A DNA stretch of 64,000 bases from Carettochelys insculpta (GCF_033958435.1 NC_134161.1:10354001-10418000), one strand, 5' to 3'; positions 10,769-22,643 are shown, counted from the first letter of the stretch. A program made the numbers and translations. Notes: generated by a model not told the origin, from the sequence alone.

Positions 10769-12169
10769 TTTTCTTTTGGTTACCATGGCACTTCTGATGC
10801 ACCCGTGCTCATAGTACTGAGTGACTAGTGATATGTATTAGTGGTCATTTATCTGCTTCCTGTAGCAAGGGAGGACCCTGTGCTCTGCATTAGGGGTTAA
10901 CTAGTCCTAGAGAAATGAGCCCTGTACATCACCTCTTTATAGCTGAAGTAAATTTGGCTGGAAATGCCTTTGCAAAGTTGATAAATATGTAATTAACTCT
11001 CCATGCAATCCAGTTGCCTCCAACAAGGCAGGTGGTAGGATGAAAATCTGGATGAGTGAGAAAAGCCTCTAATTTTAGGTGCCAAAACTTATAGCTAAGC
11101 AAGGAGGAATGCTCATTGGTCACTCAATAAATAGGATTAGAGCCCTCAGGGAGTCTAACAAAACTGCAGTTATTAACCTGACTCATTTAACTAATTACAA
11201 GAATTTTTTTCTCTCACCATCAGTTTGCCACTTTATGTCCTACTTTACTTACCTTGGCTGCTCAGTTTCAGCTACACTTCCATGCAGTATTGAAAGGACA
11301 GGCCTGCATTATTAAAAACTGCCATGGCTCAGATTCCAGGACCCAGCCAGCCCTGTTAACAGAGCCCAGACAGACAGGTTGCTGATAAGGCATTCTGTGT
11401 TACTCCTTCCAACATAGATGTCTCTTGGACACCAATGTTGAGAGCCACAAATGCTTTCATACGATGAAGCTACTGGGAGAGATCACATAAGGCAGAGATG
11501 TTCTCCTTTGCTTGCCAATTCCAATGCATCAATAGCCATTTCCCTTAGCCTTGGCTTTGTCTCAAATGGCCCCAAAGAATGCAACTGGCCAGAACTGCTC
11601 AGCATTTGGATTGGCTTATGGCTTGAGCTTTTCAGCTGAAGGCTGAGAACATCTGTTGCTCTCATGAGCAATGTGATTGGATCAGAGCACATGGCAATTG
11701 ACAGAGCCTCAGTAGAGATGCTATCAGAAGGGTTCATCTGCTGCCGCTGCTATTTTCTCTCACTGAGCTGTTGTGAGAATGTGTTTAAGGCAAATACCCC
11801 TGCTTCATTCTGATGGTCTCTCTAGCTTTTTTATGGGAGAGAGATAAATCTGTAGCACTATTTTAAGAAAGCTTCTTCTGTGTATTTAAAAGGGTTGAAT
11901 CATGAAGGGAAAGAGGAAAAATAATCTTCTTATAGTATCATTAAAAGCATCAACTAATCTTGGTGCAATATAATAATCGTCGGGAAAGCATTCTGCTGCA
12001 TGGAAACACATATCACCTGCTAATGACCACTTCTTTGCCAGCTCCTACAGAAGTTATCTGTCTCTGATAAACTCTGTAGCCCTGCCTCTGCTAAGCTTTG
12101 CACACCTGCCTCGTTAAGTCAGAATCCCAGCTTGGCTAATGTTATATTTCTCGCTCTATAATACTTCCC
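10769..12169. other. Unrecognised non-coding sequence
   Basis: No repeat or exon recognised. Short frames on both strands (for example 11483-11737 minus) show no domains. Confidence 0.5.
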
Positions 12170-12376
12170 CCCGCCCCTCTACTCTCTGATTTGCTCATCT
12201 TGATATTTTTTGTTCTGGTTGTCAACCTTGGTTACTAATTTTGCTTCTCTATGCCTTAAATATTGAGTCTGTTCTGGTATGGCTATGGTCTGAAGAAGTG
12301 GGTCTGTCCCATGAAAGCTCACCTAACAAATTATTTTGTTAGTCTTTAAAGTGCTACTTTACTGCTTTTTTGTTCC
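12170..12376 (+). repeat. Right half of the palindromic 'gaagaagtgggtctgtccc' element
   Basis: From about 12262 this copy runs 'ttgagtctgttctggtatgg', then the 'gaagaagtgggtctgtccca' core, then 'aaagctcacctaacaaatta' and a 'gtctttaaagtgctact' end. The same sequence forms the right arm of the long hairpin at 59004-59209. The upstream part (about 12170-12261) appears to belong to the same repeat, but I am less sure of it. No coding content. Confidence 0.7.
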
Positions 12377-12539
12377 TCTATTGCTGTGTGAATTCAGTAT
12401 AGAAAATGAGAGGAAGTGTACTAGAGCTTAAATGTGGTACATCCCAAACAAGTGGCAGAATGGCCCAGAAGATAAGAATTCTGGCTCACATCCTCATAGG
12501 TAGTAAGACACCTAATTTCTAAACAGGCATTTAATATCT

Positions 12540-12690
12540 TGGAAGATCTGTGCTTCTCTTCCTGGCTCTGCTATCCTGGGCAAGTTTCTTCACTTTCTGC
12601 CTTTGTTTCTCTTCCTCTGTAAAATGAGCATTTGCCTTTGAAAAACACTTTGAGATCACTGCTTAAAAAGTGCTTCAAATTATGATTATG
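12540..12690 (+). repeat. MIR-like SINE
   Basis: Order and wording follow MIR: 'cctggctctgctatcctggg', 'caagtttcttcactttctgc', 'ttgtttctcttcctctgtaa', 'aaaacactttgagatcactg' and a final 'aaaagtgcttcaaattatga'. It is diverged, as expected for an element older than the split of amniote lineages. The 5' end is uncertain. Confidence 0.75.
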
Positions 12691-14928
12691 CAGAAGGGGA
12701 TTTTATTTATCCTCCTGCCTGCAGGAGGGCGCGGAAAGGGTTAAATCCCTATCTCTTGCACTCAGACAAAGTTACAGAGACATTCCACAACAGGTTGATA
12801 ATGGATCTGGCACCAGGTGAGGTCAGTTCTCTAATCAGGAAGCAGAATCTGTAGGAGAAGGTTTTCAGGCTCTCAGACTGTGGAGTGTTGGGTAAAGGCT
12901 TCCTGATATAACAGCCTTGATAGACTATCAGTGTAGATAGCTTCACTAAGGTTAGTTTTTATTTTTTGTAATCTGTGGTGGTGAGATACCTTTTATTTTG
13001 CATTGGGCCCAAGCAGGCTAGGTTCATTCTGGAGCAACATAGTAATTGCAGGGTAATCTGTGACAGCTGCAGACCCAGGACAAACTGGCTATGCTATGTT
13101 AACAAACTATATCCCCTCAGATGTTTTTCTTTTCCATTTCCACGCAGAACTCAATTATTTTCTTCCAGTTCTGGGCCACTCTTCAGCAGGGCCTGCTAAA
13201 GTTTGTGGCATATCAAAAGGTCCCCTGGGACCATAGGAGATTCATGGTAACATGGGGAAGTGTCTTATGCCTCATCAAGTTTTAATTCCTAGATGGGTTA
13301 CCCCAACATGACTTCCCTTGCCTTTTTGGGTGTCCACACCCACACATAGTTGCTGTTGCCTGGGATTTAGGTAAACTAAGGGCCTTTGTCCCCCCACAAA
13401 TCTCAGCTGTCAAAACTTACAAGTTTTACATTTAATGTAACTCAGTTACTTTTGACCTCTCCTTTGCATTTTCATATTCCTGCGGGTTCTGCTCAAAAGC
13501 TGAGGAGTCAGAATACTGCAGGGTGGGTTGTTCTAGCTGTGTTGCTTGCTGACAAGAAACACCAGAAAATTCATGGGGGAAGGCTACATTCTTCTTAACT
13601 TTCCAGCCTGGTTTTCCAGTGTGAAAAGACAGAATACCACTGGCCTCCTGGTTTTTGCTTTTATTTTCTGTGGAGGCTGGGCTAGGTGCAATGGTTTCAT
13701 GCCTGCTAAGATGCTTAGAGAATGGCCAACTGCAGCACTTCACCATGGGGAAAAAAAGTAGTTAAGGCTTGGATTGGATTTCAGTGGAAGAGGAAGGGTG
13801 ATATCACAAGACTGCTACAACACTGAGCCTTGGGGTGGAGCCTCAAGGCAGAGGAGTCCATGGGGGAGACTAGTGCTAAGAGCACAAACAATGACGGGAT
13901 TTAACCACAGATCAGTAAGTTCCAGGAACAAGCCACAGACATAACTGGTTCGAAGCAAAAGGGGTGGGGTAGAGTTAGAGCAGCACGTGGACTCTTGTAA
14001 GAGAATGGAGGTAACAGAGAAAGCCAGGATGAGTGTATGACATTTAAAAGTCTGAAAGAGGTTTTAATCTTAAAGATCCAAAAGAGGAAAAAGAGCTCTA
14101 TATGAGCATTGAACAGAATTCTCTCCCACACAGGGCCTGCCTGCTTGCCTCTTACCCTCAGTGCAGACATGATCAGTACGTCTCATTGCTCTTTGATGCA
14201 TCCTGATTGGGAGCCAGCTGGCAGCAAAGAGTAAGTCTTTTAACGTTTATTTTCTGCTATTCTTTCCTAGTGCTTTTAAGTAATTGCAACACTTATTTTA
14301 AAAAATGACCAAAATGGTGTCTGGGCTTCTCAACTCTATTTTGTTTGTTTAATGGGGAATGCTTCTTGTTTATGAAAAACCCTGCTTCTTAAGCTAGAAC
14401 ACACCACTTGATTTGTCATGTGAATTATGAGGATGCAATGAACCATGAGCATTTCCTCAGCATACTGAAGTTATGTGTAGGTCCAAAGGTTCACCCACTT
14501 GGCTCTGAATGCAGGATAGGGACCATAGCTTCTGATCTTGCCACTGCTTACTTCTGAATAATATTTCTTGAGTTCAGTGGGGCTCCTTGTTTGCACGTTA
14601 AACACATGCATGCGTCTGGAGTGATGGCCTATGTCTTGGCTGATATGCCAAGGGACTGATCCAGGGAACTCCAATAAGCCTTTACGGCTTGAGCTAAAAA
14701 ACTTATATTCTGTTACTGGTGTCACAATAGCCCTAGATACTCCATTGGTCAGCTCAGGGTACAAATATATAATGAATACTGACAAGCAAGTTGCATTTGC
14801 AATGTTGAGGCCATTGTCTCATATTTTGGGGGGGAGGAAGATTAGAAAGATTGCATTTAAACACAGATTCTGTTTAAAATAGTTTAAGATCCCTTTAAAA
14901 ATAAATTGAGGACTTTTCTCTTGAGGCT
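12691..14928. other. Unrecognised non-coding sequence
   Basis: No repeat family or exon identified. Overlapping short frames at 13386-13761 are open on both strands and have no domains, so I treat them as chance. Confidence 0.5.
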
Positions 14929-16551
14929 ATGAATTATATGGGGAAAAAATACAGCTATGGTTTTTTTGCCTCAGTCTTCACGGACAAAGTCAGCTTCCCC
15001 ATGAGGGTCCTAGATGATGCAGTATGGGAAGGTGGAGGGCAGCCATCTGTGGGGAAGGAACAAGTTCTGAGCTTTCTAGAAAAATTAGATGTGCACAAGT
15101 CCATGGGTTTGGATTTAATGCACCCCAGGGTACTGAAGGAATTGGCAGAGGTCATTGCTGAACCTTTGGCCATTATCCTTGAAGACTCTTGGAGATCGGG
15201 GGAGATACCAGATGACTGGAAGAAGGCAAACGTAGTGCCCATCTTTAACAAAGGAAAGGAGGACAATCCAGGGAACTATAGACCCGTCAGCCTTACCTCA
15301 ATCCCTGGGAAAATAATGGAGGGAATCCTCATGGAATCCATTTTGGAGCACTTGGAAGAGGGGAAAGTGATCAAAAGTAGCCAACATGGATTCACCAGGG
15401 GCAAGTCCTACTTGACCAATCTGGTTAGCTTCTATGATGAGGTAACAAGCTCTGTGGACGTGGGGAAGTCAGTGGATGTGCTATACCTTGACTTCAGTAA
15501 GGCTTTTGATATGGTCTCCCACAACATCCTTGTCCATAATTTAAGGAAATATGGATTGGATCCTTGGACTATAAGATGGACAGAAAGCTGGCTTGATGGT
15601 TGGGCCCAATGGGTAGTGGTCAATGGCTCAATATCTGGATGGCGATCTGTTTCGAGCGGAGTGCTGCAAGGCTCGGTTCTGGGGCTGGTGTTGTTCAACA
15701 TCTTTATTAATGACCTGGATGAGGAACTGGGTTGCACCCTCAGCAAGTTTGCGGATGACACAAAACTAGGGGGAGTGGTAGATACATTGGAGGGTAGAGA
15801 GAGAATCCAGAGGGACCTGGATAAATTGGAGGACTGGGCCAAAAGAAATCTGATGTGGTTCAATAAGGAGAAGTGTAGAGTCCTGCACCTGGGGCGGAAG
15901 AATCCCAAACATTGTTACAGGCTGGGGACCAACTGGCTCAGCAGCAATACAATGGAAAGGGACCTAGGGGTTATGGTGGATGAAAGGCTGGATATGAGTA
16001 AACAGTGTGCCCTTGTCGCCAAGAAAGCTAACGGCATACTGGGGTGCATTAGGAGGAGCATTTCGAGCAGATCTAGAGAAGCAATTATTCCTCTTTATTC
16101 GGCACTGGTGAGGCCACATCTGGAAAATTGTGTCCAGTTTTGGGCCCCCCAGTATAAAAAGGATGTGGATTTGCTAGAGCAGGTTCAGCGAAGGGCAACA
16201 AAAATGATTAAGAGTCTGGAGCACAAGACCTATGAGGATAGGCTGAGGGATTTGGGCATGTTTAGTTTCCAGAAGAGAAGACTTAGAGGTGATTCAATAG
16301 CAGCATTCAACTTCCTGAAGGGGAGCTCTAAAAAGGAGGGTGAGAAACTGTTCTCAGTGGTGTCAGATGGCAGAACAAGGAGTAATAGTCAGAAGTGGAA
16401 GAGGGAAAGGTGTAGGTTAGATATTAGGAAAAACTACTTCACCAGGCCGGTGGTGAAGCACTGGAATGCGTTGCCTCGAGAGGTGGTGGATTCTCCATCC
16501 CTTGAGGTTTTTAAGTCCCAGCTGGACAAGGTCCTGGCTGGGATGACTTAG
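14929..16551 (+). CDS. CR1 ORF2 fragment: reverse transcriptase, 540 codons
   Basis: This encodes the reverse transcriptase part of CR1 ORF2, which copies LINE RNA at a nicked target. From about residue 9 the protein follows CR1 (a FFASVFT stretch). Then come the [14 protein letters not shown] segment, the [10 protein letters not shown] segment, motif [10 protein letters not shown] (catalytic Asp at residue 188), motif B, motif C FADD (residues 274-277) and the CR1 C-terminal region with [13 protein letters not shown]. The N-terminal endonuclease domain of a full ORF2 is absent, so the copy is 5' truncated and cannot be autonomous. The ATG lies in or just before the truncation point and is probably not a natural start. 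The frame has no internal stop, which suggests a young insertion. In motif B the usual PQGSVLGP reads LQGSVLGL; both Pro-to-Leu changes fit CpG decay and probably cripple the enzyme. Confidence 0.9.
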   Translation: MNYMGKKYSYGFFASVFTDKVSFPMRVLDDAVWEGGGQPSVGKEQVLSFLEKLDVHKSMGLDLMHPRVLKELAEVIAEPLAIILEDSWRSGEIPDDWKKANVVPIFNKGKEDNPGNYRPVSLTSIPGKIMEGILMESILEHLEEGKVIKSSQHGFTRGKSYLTNLVSFYDEVTSSVDVGKSVDVLYLDFSKAFDMVSHNILVHNLRKYGLDPWTIRWTESWLDGWAQWVVVNGSISGWRSVSSGVLQGSVLGLVLFNIFINDLDEELGCTLSKFADDTKLGGVVDTLEGRERIQRDLDKLEDWAKRNLMWFNKEKCRVLHLGRKNPKHCYRLGTNWLSSNTMERDLGVMVDERLDMSKQCALVAKKANGILGCIRRSISSRSREAIIPLYSALVRPHLENCVQFWAPQYKKDVDLLEQVQRRATKMIKSLEHKTYEDRLRDLGMFSFQKRRLRGDSIAAFNFLKGSSKKEGEKLFSVVSDGRTRSNSQKWKRERCRLDIRKNYFTRPVVKHWNALPREVVDSPSLEVFKSQLDKVLAGMT

Positions 16552-16628
16552 CAGGGGTTGATCCTGCTTGAAGCAGGGGGCTGGACTAGATGACCTCCTG
16601 AGGTCTCTTCCAGCCCTGTGATTCTGTG
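14950..16628 (+). mobile_element. CR1 LINE, 5'-truncated, plus strand
   Basis: The element starts near 14950, where CR1 protein similarity begins. It runs through the reverse transcriptase frame and ends with a short 3' UTR containing 'gactagatgacctcctgagg' and 'tcttccagccctgtgattct', the conserved CR1 3' end, stopping at the octamer-like ATTCTGTG near 16628. There is no poly-A tail, as is normal for CR1. No target duplication could be read. Severe 5' truncation is usual for this family. Confidence 0.9.
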
Positions 16629-17015
16629 AAAGGGGAAATCCATTTTAATGTTGTTTTCATAAGATGGATAAATTGGTATTTTAAAGTCTTGTTTAAGAGC
16701 AAAAGAAACTCATTGCTGTATTTTGTTTTGTATTTGAATTGAGTTTTCTCTTTGGAAAGTGGTTTGGGTTCTTGTCCTTGAATATTATTGTTTGTTTGGA
16801 AAGATGAAGTGTTTTATCTGTATCTTCCTGACATGAAGGTGTGAGGGATAAGATGATATAGGGAAAAAGTCAGGTGTTCTTTTGGCTTTCTGATGAGAGT
16901 TGGTTTCTTGAAAACCTGTGAATAGCTATTAGCAGAGAGTTATTTGTGCTTATTGTAACTGATTCCCTCTTGTGTTGGAGGGAGATGTTGCCTTTTTGGG
17001 TGAGTTTTGGGGTGG
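16629..17015. other. Unrecognised spacer between CR1 and solo LTR
   Basis: T- and G-rich non-coding sequence. No gene or repeat recognised. Confidence 0.5.
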
Positions 17016-17020
17016 GGAAG

Positions 17021-17440
17021 TGTGATGGGGTTTAGGGGTCCCCCTGCACTGCACCCCGTCCGCTGGCAGGAGAGACTCTCACTTAGCAGGTACAACCGCA
17101 GGTTTATTAGGCAACAGATGTCCAGTTTCTCACAGAAGCAACAGCATAGCAGCCAGAGACAGTCCTTCCAACCTGTCCTGGGGAGAAGACCCCGAGGGGT
17201 GCCCCTCTGGGGTGTAGCTTCCCCCCTCCTCCAGCTGGCTGCCTTCCAGCTCTCCCTCTTCCTAGCCTCTAACTCCCGCCCCCCAATTTAAAAACCCAGC
17301 TCAGCTCCTCCCTGCTCTTTGTTCAGGCAGAGGTGTCACCTGCCAGTTGTAGCCCCAGGGTCATCCTTAGCCACTGGGAGCTGCTGCTTGCCTCAGATAT
17401 CCAGCCTGACTCACACATGCACTCCCCCCACTCCATCACA
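17021..17440 (-). mobile_element. Solo LTR, 420 bp, minus orientation
   Basis: Terminal inverted repeat TGTGATGG...CCATCACA, with a perfect 5-bp target duplication GGAAG on both sides (17016-17020 and 17441-17445). The minus strand carries AATAAA (complement of 17103-17108) and a TTTAAA box near 17287, so transcription would run leftwards. No primer-binding site, gag or pol follows on either side, so this is a solo LTR left by recombination between the two LTRs of a full element. The 5-bp duplication fits a retrovirus-like or Gypsy-type LTR element. I cannot name the family. Plus-strand frames across it have no biological meaning. Confidence 0.88.
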
Positions 17441-17582
17441 GGAAGGAACAATGTCTGTAATTCCAGATCTCTCCCTGGATATTTCAGGATGCTTCTCTGC
17501 ACATCAACCGTGTTGGGTTCTTCTGCCCCTAGAGAATAGATTGAGACTTGAGCTCTGGACTGGCAATGATCTCTGCTAAAGC

Positions 17583-17780
17583 AAAAACAGCAAGAAGTCC
17601 TGTGGCATTTTTTAGGCTAACAAATATATTGGCACATAAGCTTTTGTGGGCAAAGACCCATCTGATGAAGTGGGTCTTTGCCCATGAAAGTTTATGCTCC
17701 AATATATCTGTTCACCTGTAAGGTGCCACAGGATTTCTCAGTTTTGTGGACACAGATTAACACGGCTATCCCTCTGATAC
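17583..17780. repeat. Palindromic non-autonomous element with tail
   Basis: Two inverted arms: 'aagaagtcctgtggcatttt' with 'caaatatattgg' and 'gcaaagaccca' on the left, and their complements ending 'ggtgccacaggatttct' on the right. A tail 'cacagattaacacggctatc' follows. The inner part carries 'catctgatgaagtgggtctt'. It belongs to the same group as 25967-26148 and, more distantly, 52099 and 59004. It has no coding capacity. The class (DNA transposon or other) is not certain from the sequence. Confidence 0.75.
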
Positions 17781-19685
17781 ACTGCAAAAGCAGACTCTGA
17801 TTGCTTCGTGGACTTTCATTGTTTTCAGTGGGGATATCCCTCCTGAGGGACTGGGGCTTAATATATGAGAAATGGATCCAGGCTACACTGTGCAGCTCCA
17901 GAGCTGGATCCCGAAATTCCAAGAGCTGTATGGTGCTATTTAATATTTCCCCTTATTTGGTCATCTTGACTTGGCTATGCTTCTCATCAGGGCGAGAGTG
18001 AAGACCTGCCTTGTGCCAGCCCTTCTTCAGGGCAGACAGATGTTCAGATAGGAAAAACTCTTGAACCTCCCCTAAACTCTACATGCCTCTTAGTAAGTTG
18101 TGGAAGCAGATTGGAGGTGGGCAACTAGTCAGGAACCACTGCTAGCTTTGACAGCATAGCCTCTTTGGATGTGCTTCTCTGGCAGACTTTCATACAAAGG
18201 ACAATGTCCTCTGTGACTGTACAAATCCATGTGTGGGGAGAAAGTGGGTGAAAGGTGCTGTGAGGTATAACTCACTTCCCTGCCACCCACAGGTGAAATC
18301 AGGCAGAGAAGGGGAAACAAGTGTGGCCTCAGAAAAGTTTGTTATTTCTATGGCCCTTGCTCTGTGCCACATAATCACATGTTGTGCAGAGAAGGAGGTT
18401 CTGTAACATATTGTTGCTGGGTGGTTCCATTTGACTCACGCTGCCCTGGAGTTGGGGGAGCAAGGTTTCTTGGAGGCCAAGGAAGCATGGAAAAAATTTA
18501 GCCCTCGCTATAGCCTCTTTGTCAATCCGTGTTCTCCTTCTGTAGGGAGGTCTTCCCCTTATACTCCTCATGGCATTTTCCACCGTCTTCTAATTTGGCC
18601 TTATTAACCCCTCCTTTGCTGATGACACAGTTTGGTGAAGGGATACAGCCAGCCCATGGCAGAGCTCTATACAGAGCCCAAGAGTCCTCCTGACTCCCAG
18701 TCTTGTAGTTTAACTGTTACAAATCCACCGTTTCTGGAAAAGGCTCATGACTTCAAAGCAGAAGCAGCCGCAGCTTGGCATGCCTGCCGGCATGTTTCCA
18801 TGAGAGCACTGGGAAGATAAACATGGTATAATTCAGTTAAAAGAGAAGGGAAGACAAACTCATCATAATAGATTTTTAAAAAAGGAAAACAACAAATAAC
18901 AGCTGCTTTTGCAGGAACAGCAATGGCCAATTTTATCTCTCATAAAAGAGAGCTATGATGTGTGTCTCCGAGAGAGCAGAATGCAGCTGCAGCCATCACT
19001 GAGTGCAGCTTTAACCAAGTTTCTGGAACAATGTGATAGATTGTATCTGCATAATCAAAAGAATGCAGAATCATAACTGAGTGTAACTATTAATGGCTCA
19101 TAAAGCCAGGGCACTGATACGCACATCCCATAAAGCACCTAATCAATTACCTTTATATTTATACAAGAGCAAGGTGCCTATGGATACATTTTGGTTGAAT
19201 GCATTGAATTTCTGTGATCTTGTAAATGAGAGGTTATGGTTACGTTGCACATTTGCAGACAGACTTTTGGAACGCTTCTCTCTTCCACCTTTGCAGCTTC
19301 ACAAGAATAGCCCTGAGGGTCCCAGCTACTCCAAGCCACTGCTACCATATATCCCTCCCCGACATGCCAAACTGTAATTGTGGTCCTGACCCAGGGCATC
19401 CTTTTCTGTTGCTGGAAACTACTAGTCCTCCAGATCCACAGGCATATTATTCCACTGGTGGGCTTCTTTTAAAAATTGCTCATAGGTATCTTATTGCTGC
19501 ATGAGTGTTGGCAATTCTTGTGACAGTCAGTGTTTTGTTCTTCAAATCCCAGCTCCTGGAGTCCTATTATTTCCAGAGCATCTCAGCTTGATTTACATTT
19601 TTCCAGTGCTCATAGCTGATGAAACAAAAACCTTTTAACTGTCAAACCCCTGACCCTCAAAGGGTAGAAAACCAGACAATAAACA
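17781..19685. other. Gene-free stretch, possible conserved non-coding sequence
   Basis: No repeat recognised. The block about 18930-19180 is AT-rich with intact-looking short motifs and no repeat signature, which is what conserved vertebrate non-coding elements look like; this is impression only. Short frames in the rest lack domains. Confidence 0.35.
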
Positions 19686-19908
19686 TGTGACAGGTTGGAT
19701 CACACAGATCCCCTTGGAGTTATCTCCTGATGTGCAGAACAAGCTTCTGAGCCCACGGTCCCACCCTCTCGGGCTCCTACCACCCTGGCCTGCTGGGCCA
19801 GAAAGGCTGATCTCCTGTGCCTTGGCTGAAGAGCAACACAGAGGCTGAACCAGTTCAGTTCTGAGACGACTCCTCTATGAGGCGTTTGACAACATTCAAG
19901 AACATAGC

Positions 19909-20660
19909 TAGGGTGACCATATCTTCCCCCACCCAAATATGGGACAACACAAAAGATGCCGTCTTGGCCAAAATGGGACAGATGGTCACCCTATCTGGGA
20001 GACAGGAGGTGGCTGCCCTGTGGGGGCTGTCACCCTGTCAGTGAAGCTCCTGGCTTCCACCAGCTGGGGGGGGGCCCACCATGCTGCCATTCAAGCTCCT
20101 CAGCTCCCCCAGCTGAGGGAAGCTGGGGGGCAGCCGTGCTGCTGTGTGGGTCCAGTTCCAGCTCCACCAGTTGAGGGAAACTGGGAGGGGACAGCCATGG
20201 CATGGGCCCAGCTCCTGGCTCCCCCAGCAGGGGGAAGTTGGGAGCCAGCCATGCCACAGTCAGGGAACGGGGGGAAGCTGGGGAGCTCCTGGCTACCCCA
20301 GCTGGTGGGTGGTGCAGCCATGTCCGGGTCTGGGTCCTGGCTCCCATAGCAGGGGAAGCTGTGGGGCAGCCACGCTGTGGTTGGGGAAGCTGGGTAGCAT
20401 CCACATTGCTGTGTGGGTATGGCTCCTAGCTCCCCCAGCTGGGGGAAGCAAGGGGTGGGGTAGCCATGGCCAGGTCCGGTTCCCACAGCCAGAGAAAGTT
20501 GGGGAGCAGCCACGCCAGCGCAGGGGAGGTGGGGGAAACAGGTGGTGGCCATAGGAAAATACGGGGCAATTAACCCCTTTGACAAAATAAATCGGGACAC
20601 CGTCCTGGTGTCTCAAATACGGGAATGTCCTGCCAAAACCGGGGAGGGAGAGTCACCCTA
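19909..20660. mobile_element. hAT-type element carrying a minisatellite
   Basis: Ends TAGGGTGACCA...GAGTCACCCTA, flanked by a perfect 8-bp duplication AACATAGC (19901-19908 and 20661-20668), the hallmark of hAT transposons. The first 84 bp (19909-19992) already run from a TAGGGTGACCATAT end to an inverted ATGGTCACCCTA, so a mini-element sits at the left end. The remainder is a GC-rich variable tandem array, followed by a right end with 'aaatcgggacaccgtcctgg'. No transposase is encoded. It splits the surrounding LTR and so inserted after it. An element with the same terminal sequence lies at 43460. Confidence 0.88.
20099..20523. repeat. GC-rich minisatellite inside the hAT element
   Basis: About seven irregular units, each containing a version of 'ctcccccagctgggggaagc' followed by 'agccatgc' and a 'gggtccngg' segment. 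Unit starts fall near 20099, 20159, 20219, 20293, 20341, 20430 and 20481, so the period varies from about 48 to 89 bp. Each unit core is itself a short palindrome (CCCCCAGCTGGGGG). Open frames of up to 166 codons across it on both strands are artefacts of repetitive GC-rich sequence. Confidence 0.8.
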
Positions 20661-21461
20661 AACATAGCCCCTAAAGAGGACTAAAAACTCTAATAAATCG
20701 CTTGCGCTATATAAAAATAGTTTTACGTAGAGAAAGCTTATAAAGGAGGGAGATGTACAGAGGTTGCACTCTCTCTCTTTCCCAGTTAATAATTATTTAC
20801 ACTGGTTTAACAAAAGTTTTATTAAATACAAAAAGTGGTATTTAAATGATTGCAAGTGAAAACAGATAAAAGCAAATTACTAAGCCAAAATTAATAAAAC
20901 ACACCAACTATTTCTAATACACTTAGAAACTTCTTGCATGTAAATTCTTATCCAAAACAGTTGTTCTCATGATCTCTTTGACAACCTAAGCAGCCTCCTA
21001 GCTTGGGCTCAATCCTTCCCCCTGCCAATTCTCTCTTAGAGGTTTCCAGCAAGCATCTTACGCGGTAAGTTGGCAGTCTCCTAGCATCTGATGATTCCAC
21101 CTGTGGTTTGCTTCCCCCCTTTATATCTCTTTTGCCCAAGACAGGAAATCTTTGTGTGTAGTTTAAATTTTTCTGACCTTGAGTGGAAAAGTGCCAAATT
21201 CAAAATGGCTTTCAGTATCAGGTGGCCTGGCCACATGTCTTTGTAGGACCAACCACAGTTTGGGCTTAGGGAAAAACAAAACCATTCACAGTTTGTTGAC
21301 TTAATCACTGAGCCATCAAGTTCCTAAGTCTCACTAATGGCTTTTTAGTAGAATGCATGGATTAATAACACACATTTCCAATTAATATTCAAGAAAGATA
21401 CATGCACGCAAATAGGATATACAGAGTCAGTGGATTATAACCTTTAAAATGACTTGTCACA

Positions 21462-22640
21462 TGATCTATTTTTGCATAAAAATCTTCAAGTTATGTATTT
21501 TCATATTCATAAACCAATTTTGTCATGAGACTCCCCCATGCTTTATAAAAGATTCCAGAAAATATTGATTTTTAGTATCCCCTGATTGTTGAGCTAATCC
21601 TCTACTCTGTTTTTTTCTTTTTGCCCCAGGGGGTGCTTCTGAGTCATTATTTTTGTTTGTGGTAGGCATCATGTTAATGCCTATCATCACAGCGGTATCT
21701 GAGCACTAATAGTTCAGAGCTGAGTGATGTGGTTCCGTGTTCACTCAGGTAGCTGGACACCAGCTCTGACTCATGTTTGACCAAAAATGCATTTAATTCT
21801 GTGCTTTCAGAGGCAGAAGTGCCCTCTGCTATGGTACTTCCCACACTCACCTTCCCTGAGTGACAATGGCTCAATATGAATTGTACAGAAGCACTGCCCA
21901 AGAGGTAGCCCTATACAAGATAGAAGGGTGACCTCAGGGGATGCTATTGCCTTTGTTCTCTTATTCATGAAAGGAAACACATTTGCTTTATTGAGCAAAG
22001 AATTTAATATTCATGAAAAAAACCATTCCTGTCCTATCTTGATATGACAAAGCGAATGTGTATCTGAGCTGAACCACCACAATGTTCATGTCCCAATGAG
22101 TTTTACGTCTTTTAGAAAGGCACTTTCTGGCAGCCAGCCTGAGGCAGCCAGGATGTGACTGGGATACAGAGCCAACAGATTGGGCTACATCCATGAGTGC
22201 CCCAGTACAATCTGTATGGACAACATGCCACCATCCTGTCAGTTGTAAAGCAGCACAATAATCATGTCACTGATCCTTCTTGAACAGTCATTCCTATCCG
22301 CTCTGCTTCCAAAGAGCTGGGGAGCCTATGTTCACACAGGCTTACAAAGAAACACAGCCCCTGAATGTGTACAGGCAGTAATGAGCAGAGCATAGTATGA
22401 TCTTGATCTGGTCTGTGCTTCTGCTTCCCTCCCAACTGTTGCCAACTTTCACAGCTTTATAAGGGGTCTGGTGACTTCTTGATTTCTTACTCCTCTGCTG
22501 CCGTTCAAGCTGCAGCAGCTGGAGATGTAATTATGTGAGGATCTCAGCTTTCAGTGTTGCTGGGCAAGAGAGCTCTGGATTTGAGAGGTGCAACTTGTAT
22601 CTAAAAACAAAACAAAACAGAAAAAAAAACCCCGAACCCT
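21462..22640. other. Unrecognised non-coding sequence
   Basis: The first 70 bp may still belong to the preceding LTR. The rest shows no repeat, exon or RNA gene that I recognise. An A-rich run lies at 22600-22632. Confidence 0.5.
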
Positions 22641-22643
22641 AAG

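Larger units (their letters stand above)
19686..21461 (-). mobile_element. LTR, minus orientation, interrupted by a hAT element
   Basis: The left end TGTGACAGGTTGGATCACA matches the end of a long turtle LTR family as I remember it. A matching inverted TGTGACAAG lies at 21453-21461. The minus strand holds TATAAA (complement of 21120-21125) and, about 300 bp further along that strand, AATAAA (complement of 20818-20823), a normal LTR promoter/polyadenylation order. Without the 752-bp insert at 19909-20660 the LTR would be about 1.0 kb. I could not read a matching target duplication (AAACA left, TGATC right), so the right boundary may lie up to about 70 bp further on. No gag or pol sequence is nearby. 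Confidence 0.65.

Noticed and set aside
15432..15908. 158-codon minus-strand frame
   Set aside because: Antisense shadow of the CR1 reverse transcriptase frame.
20100..20616. Several frames of 107-166 codons on both strands, rich in Pro and Gly
   Set aside because: They are translations of the GC-rich minisatellite within the hAT element and are open in many frames at once.
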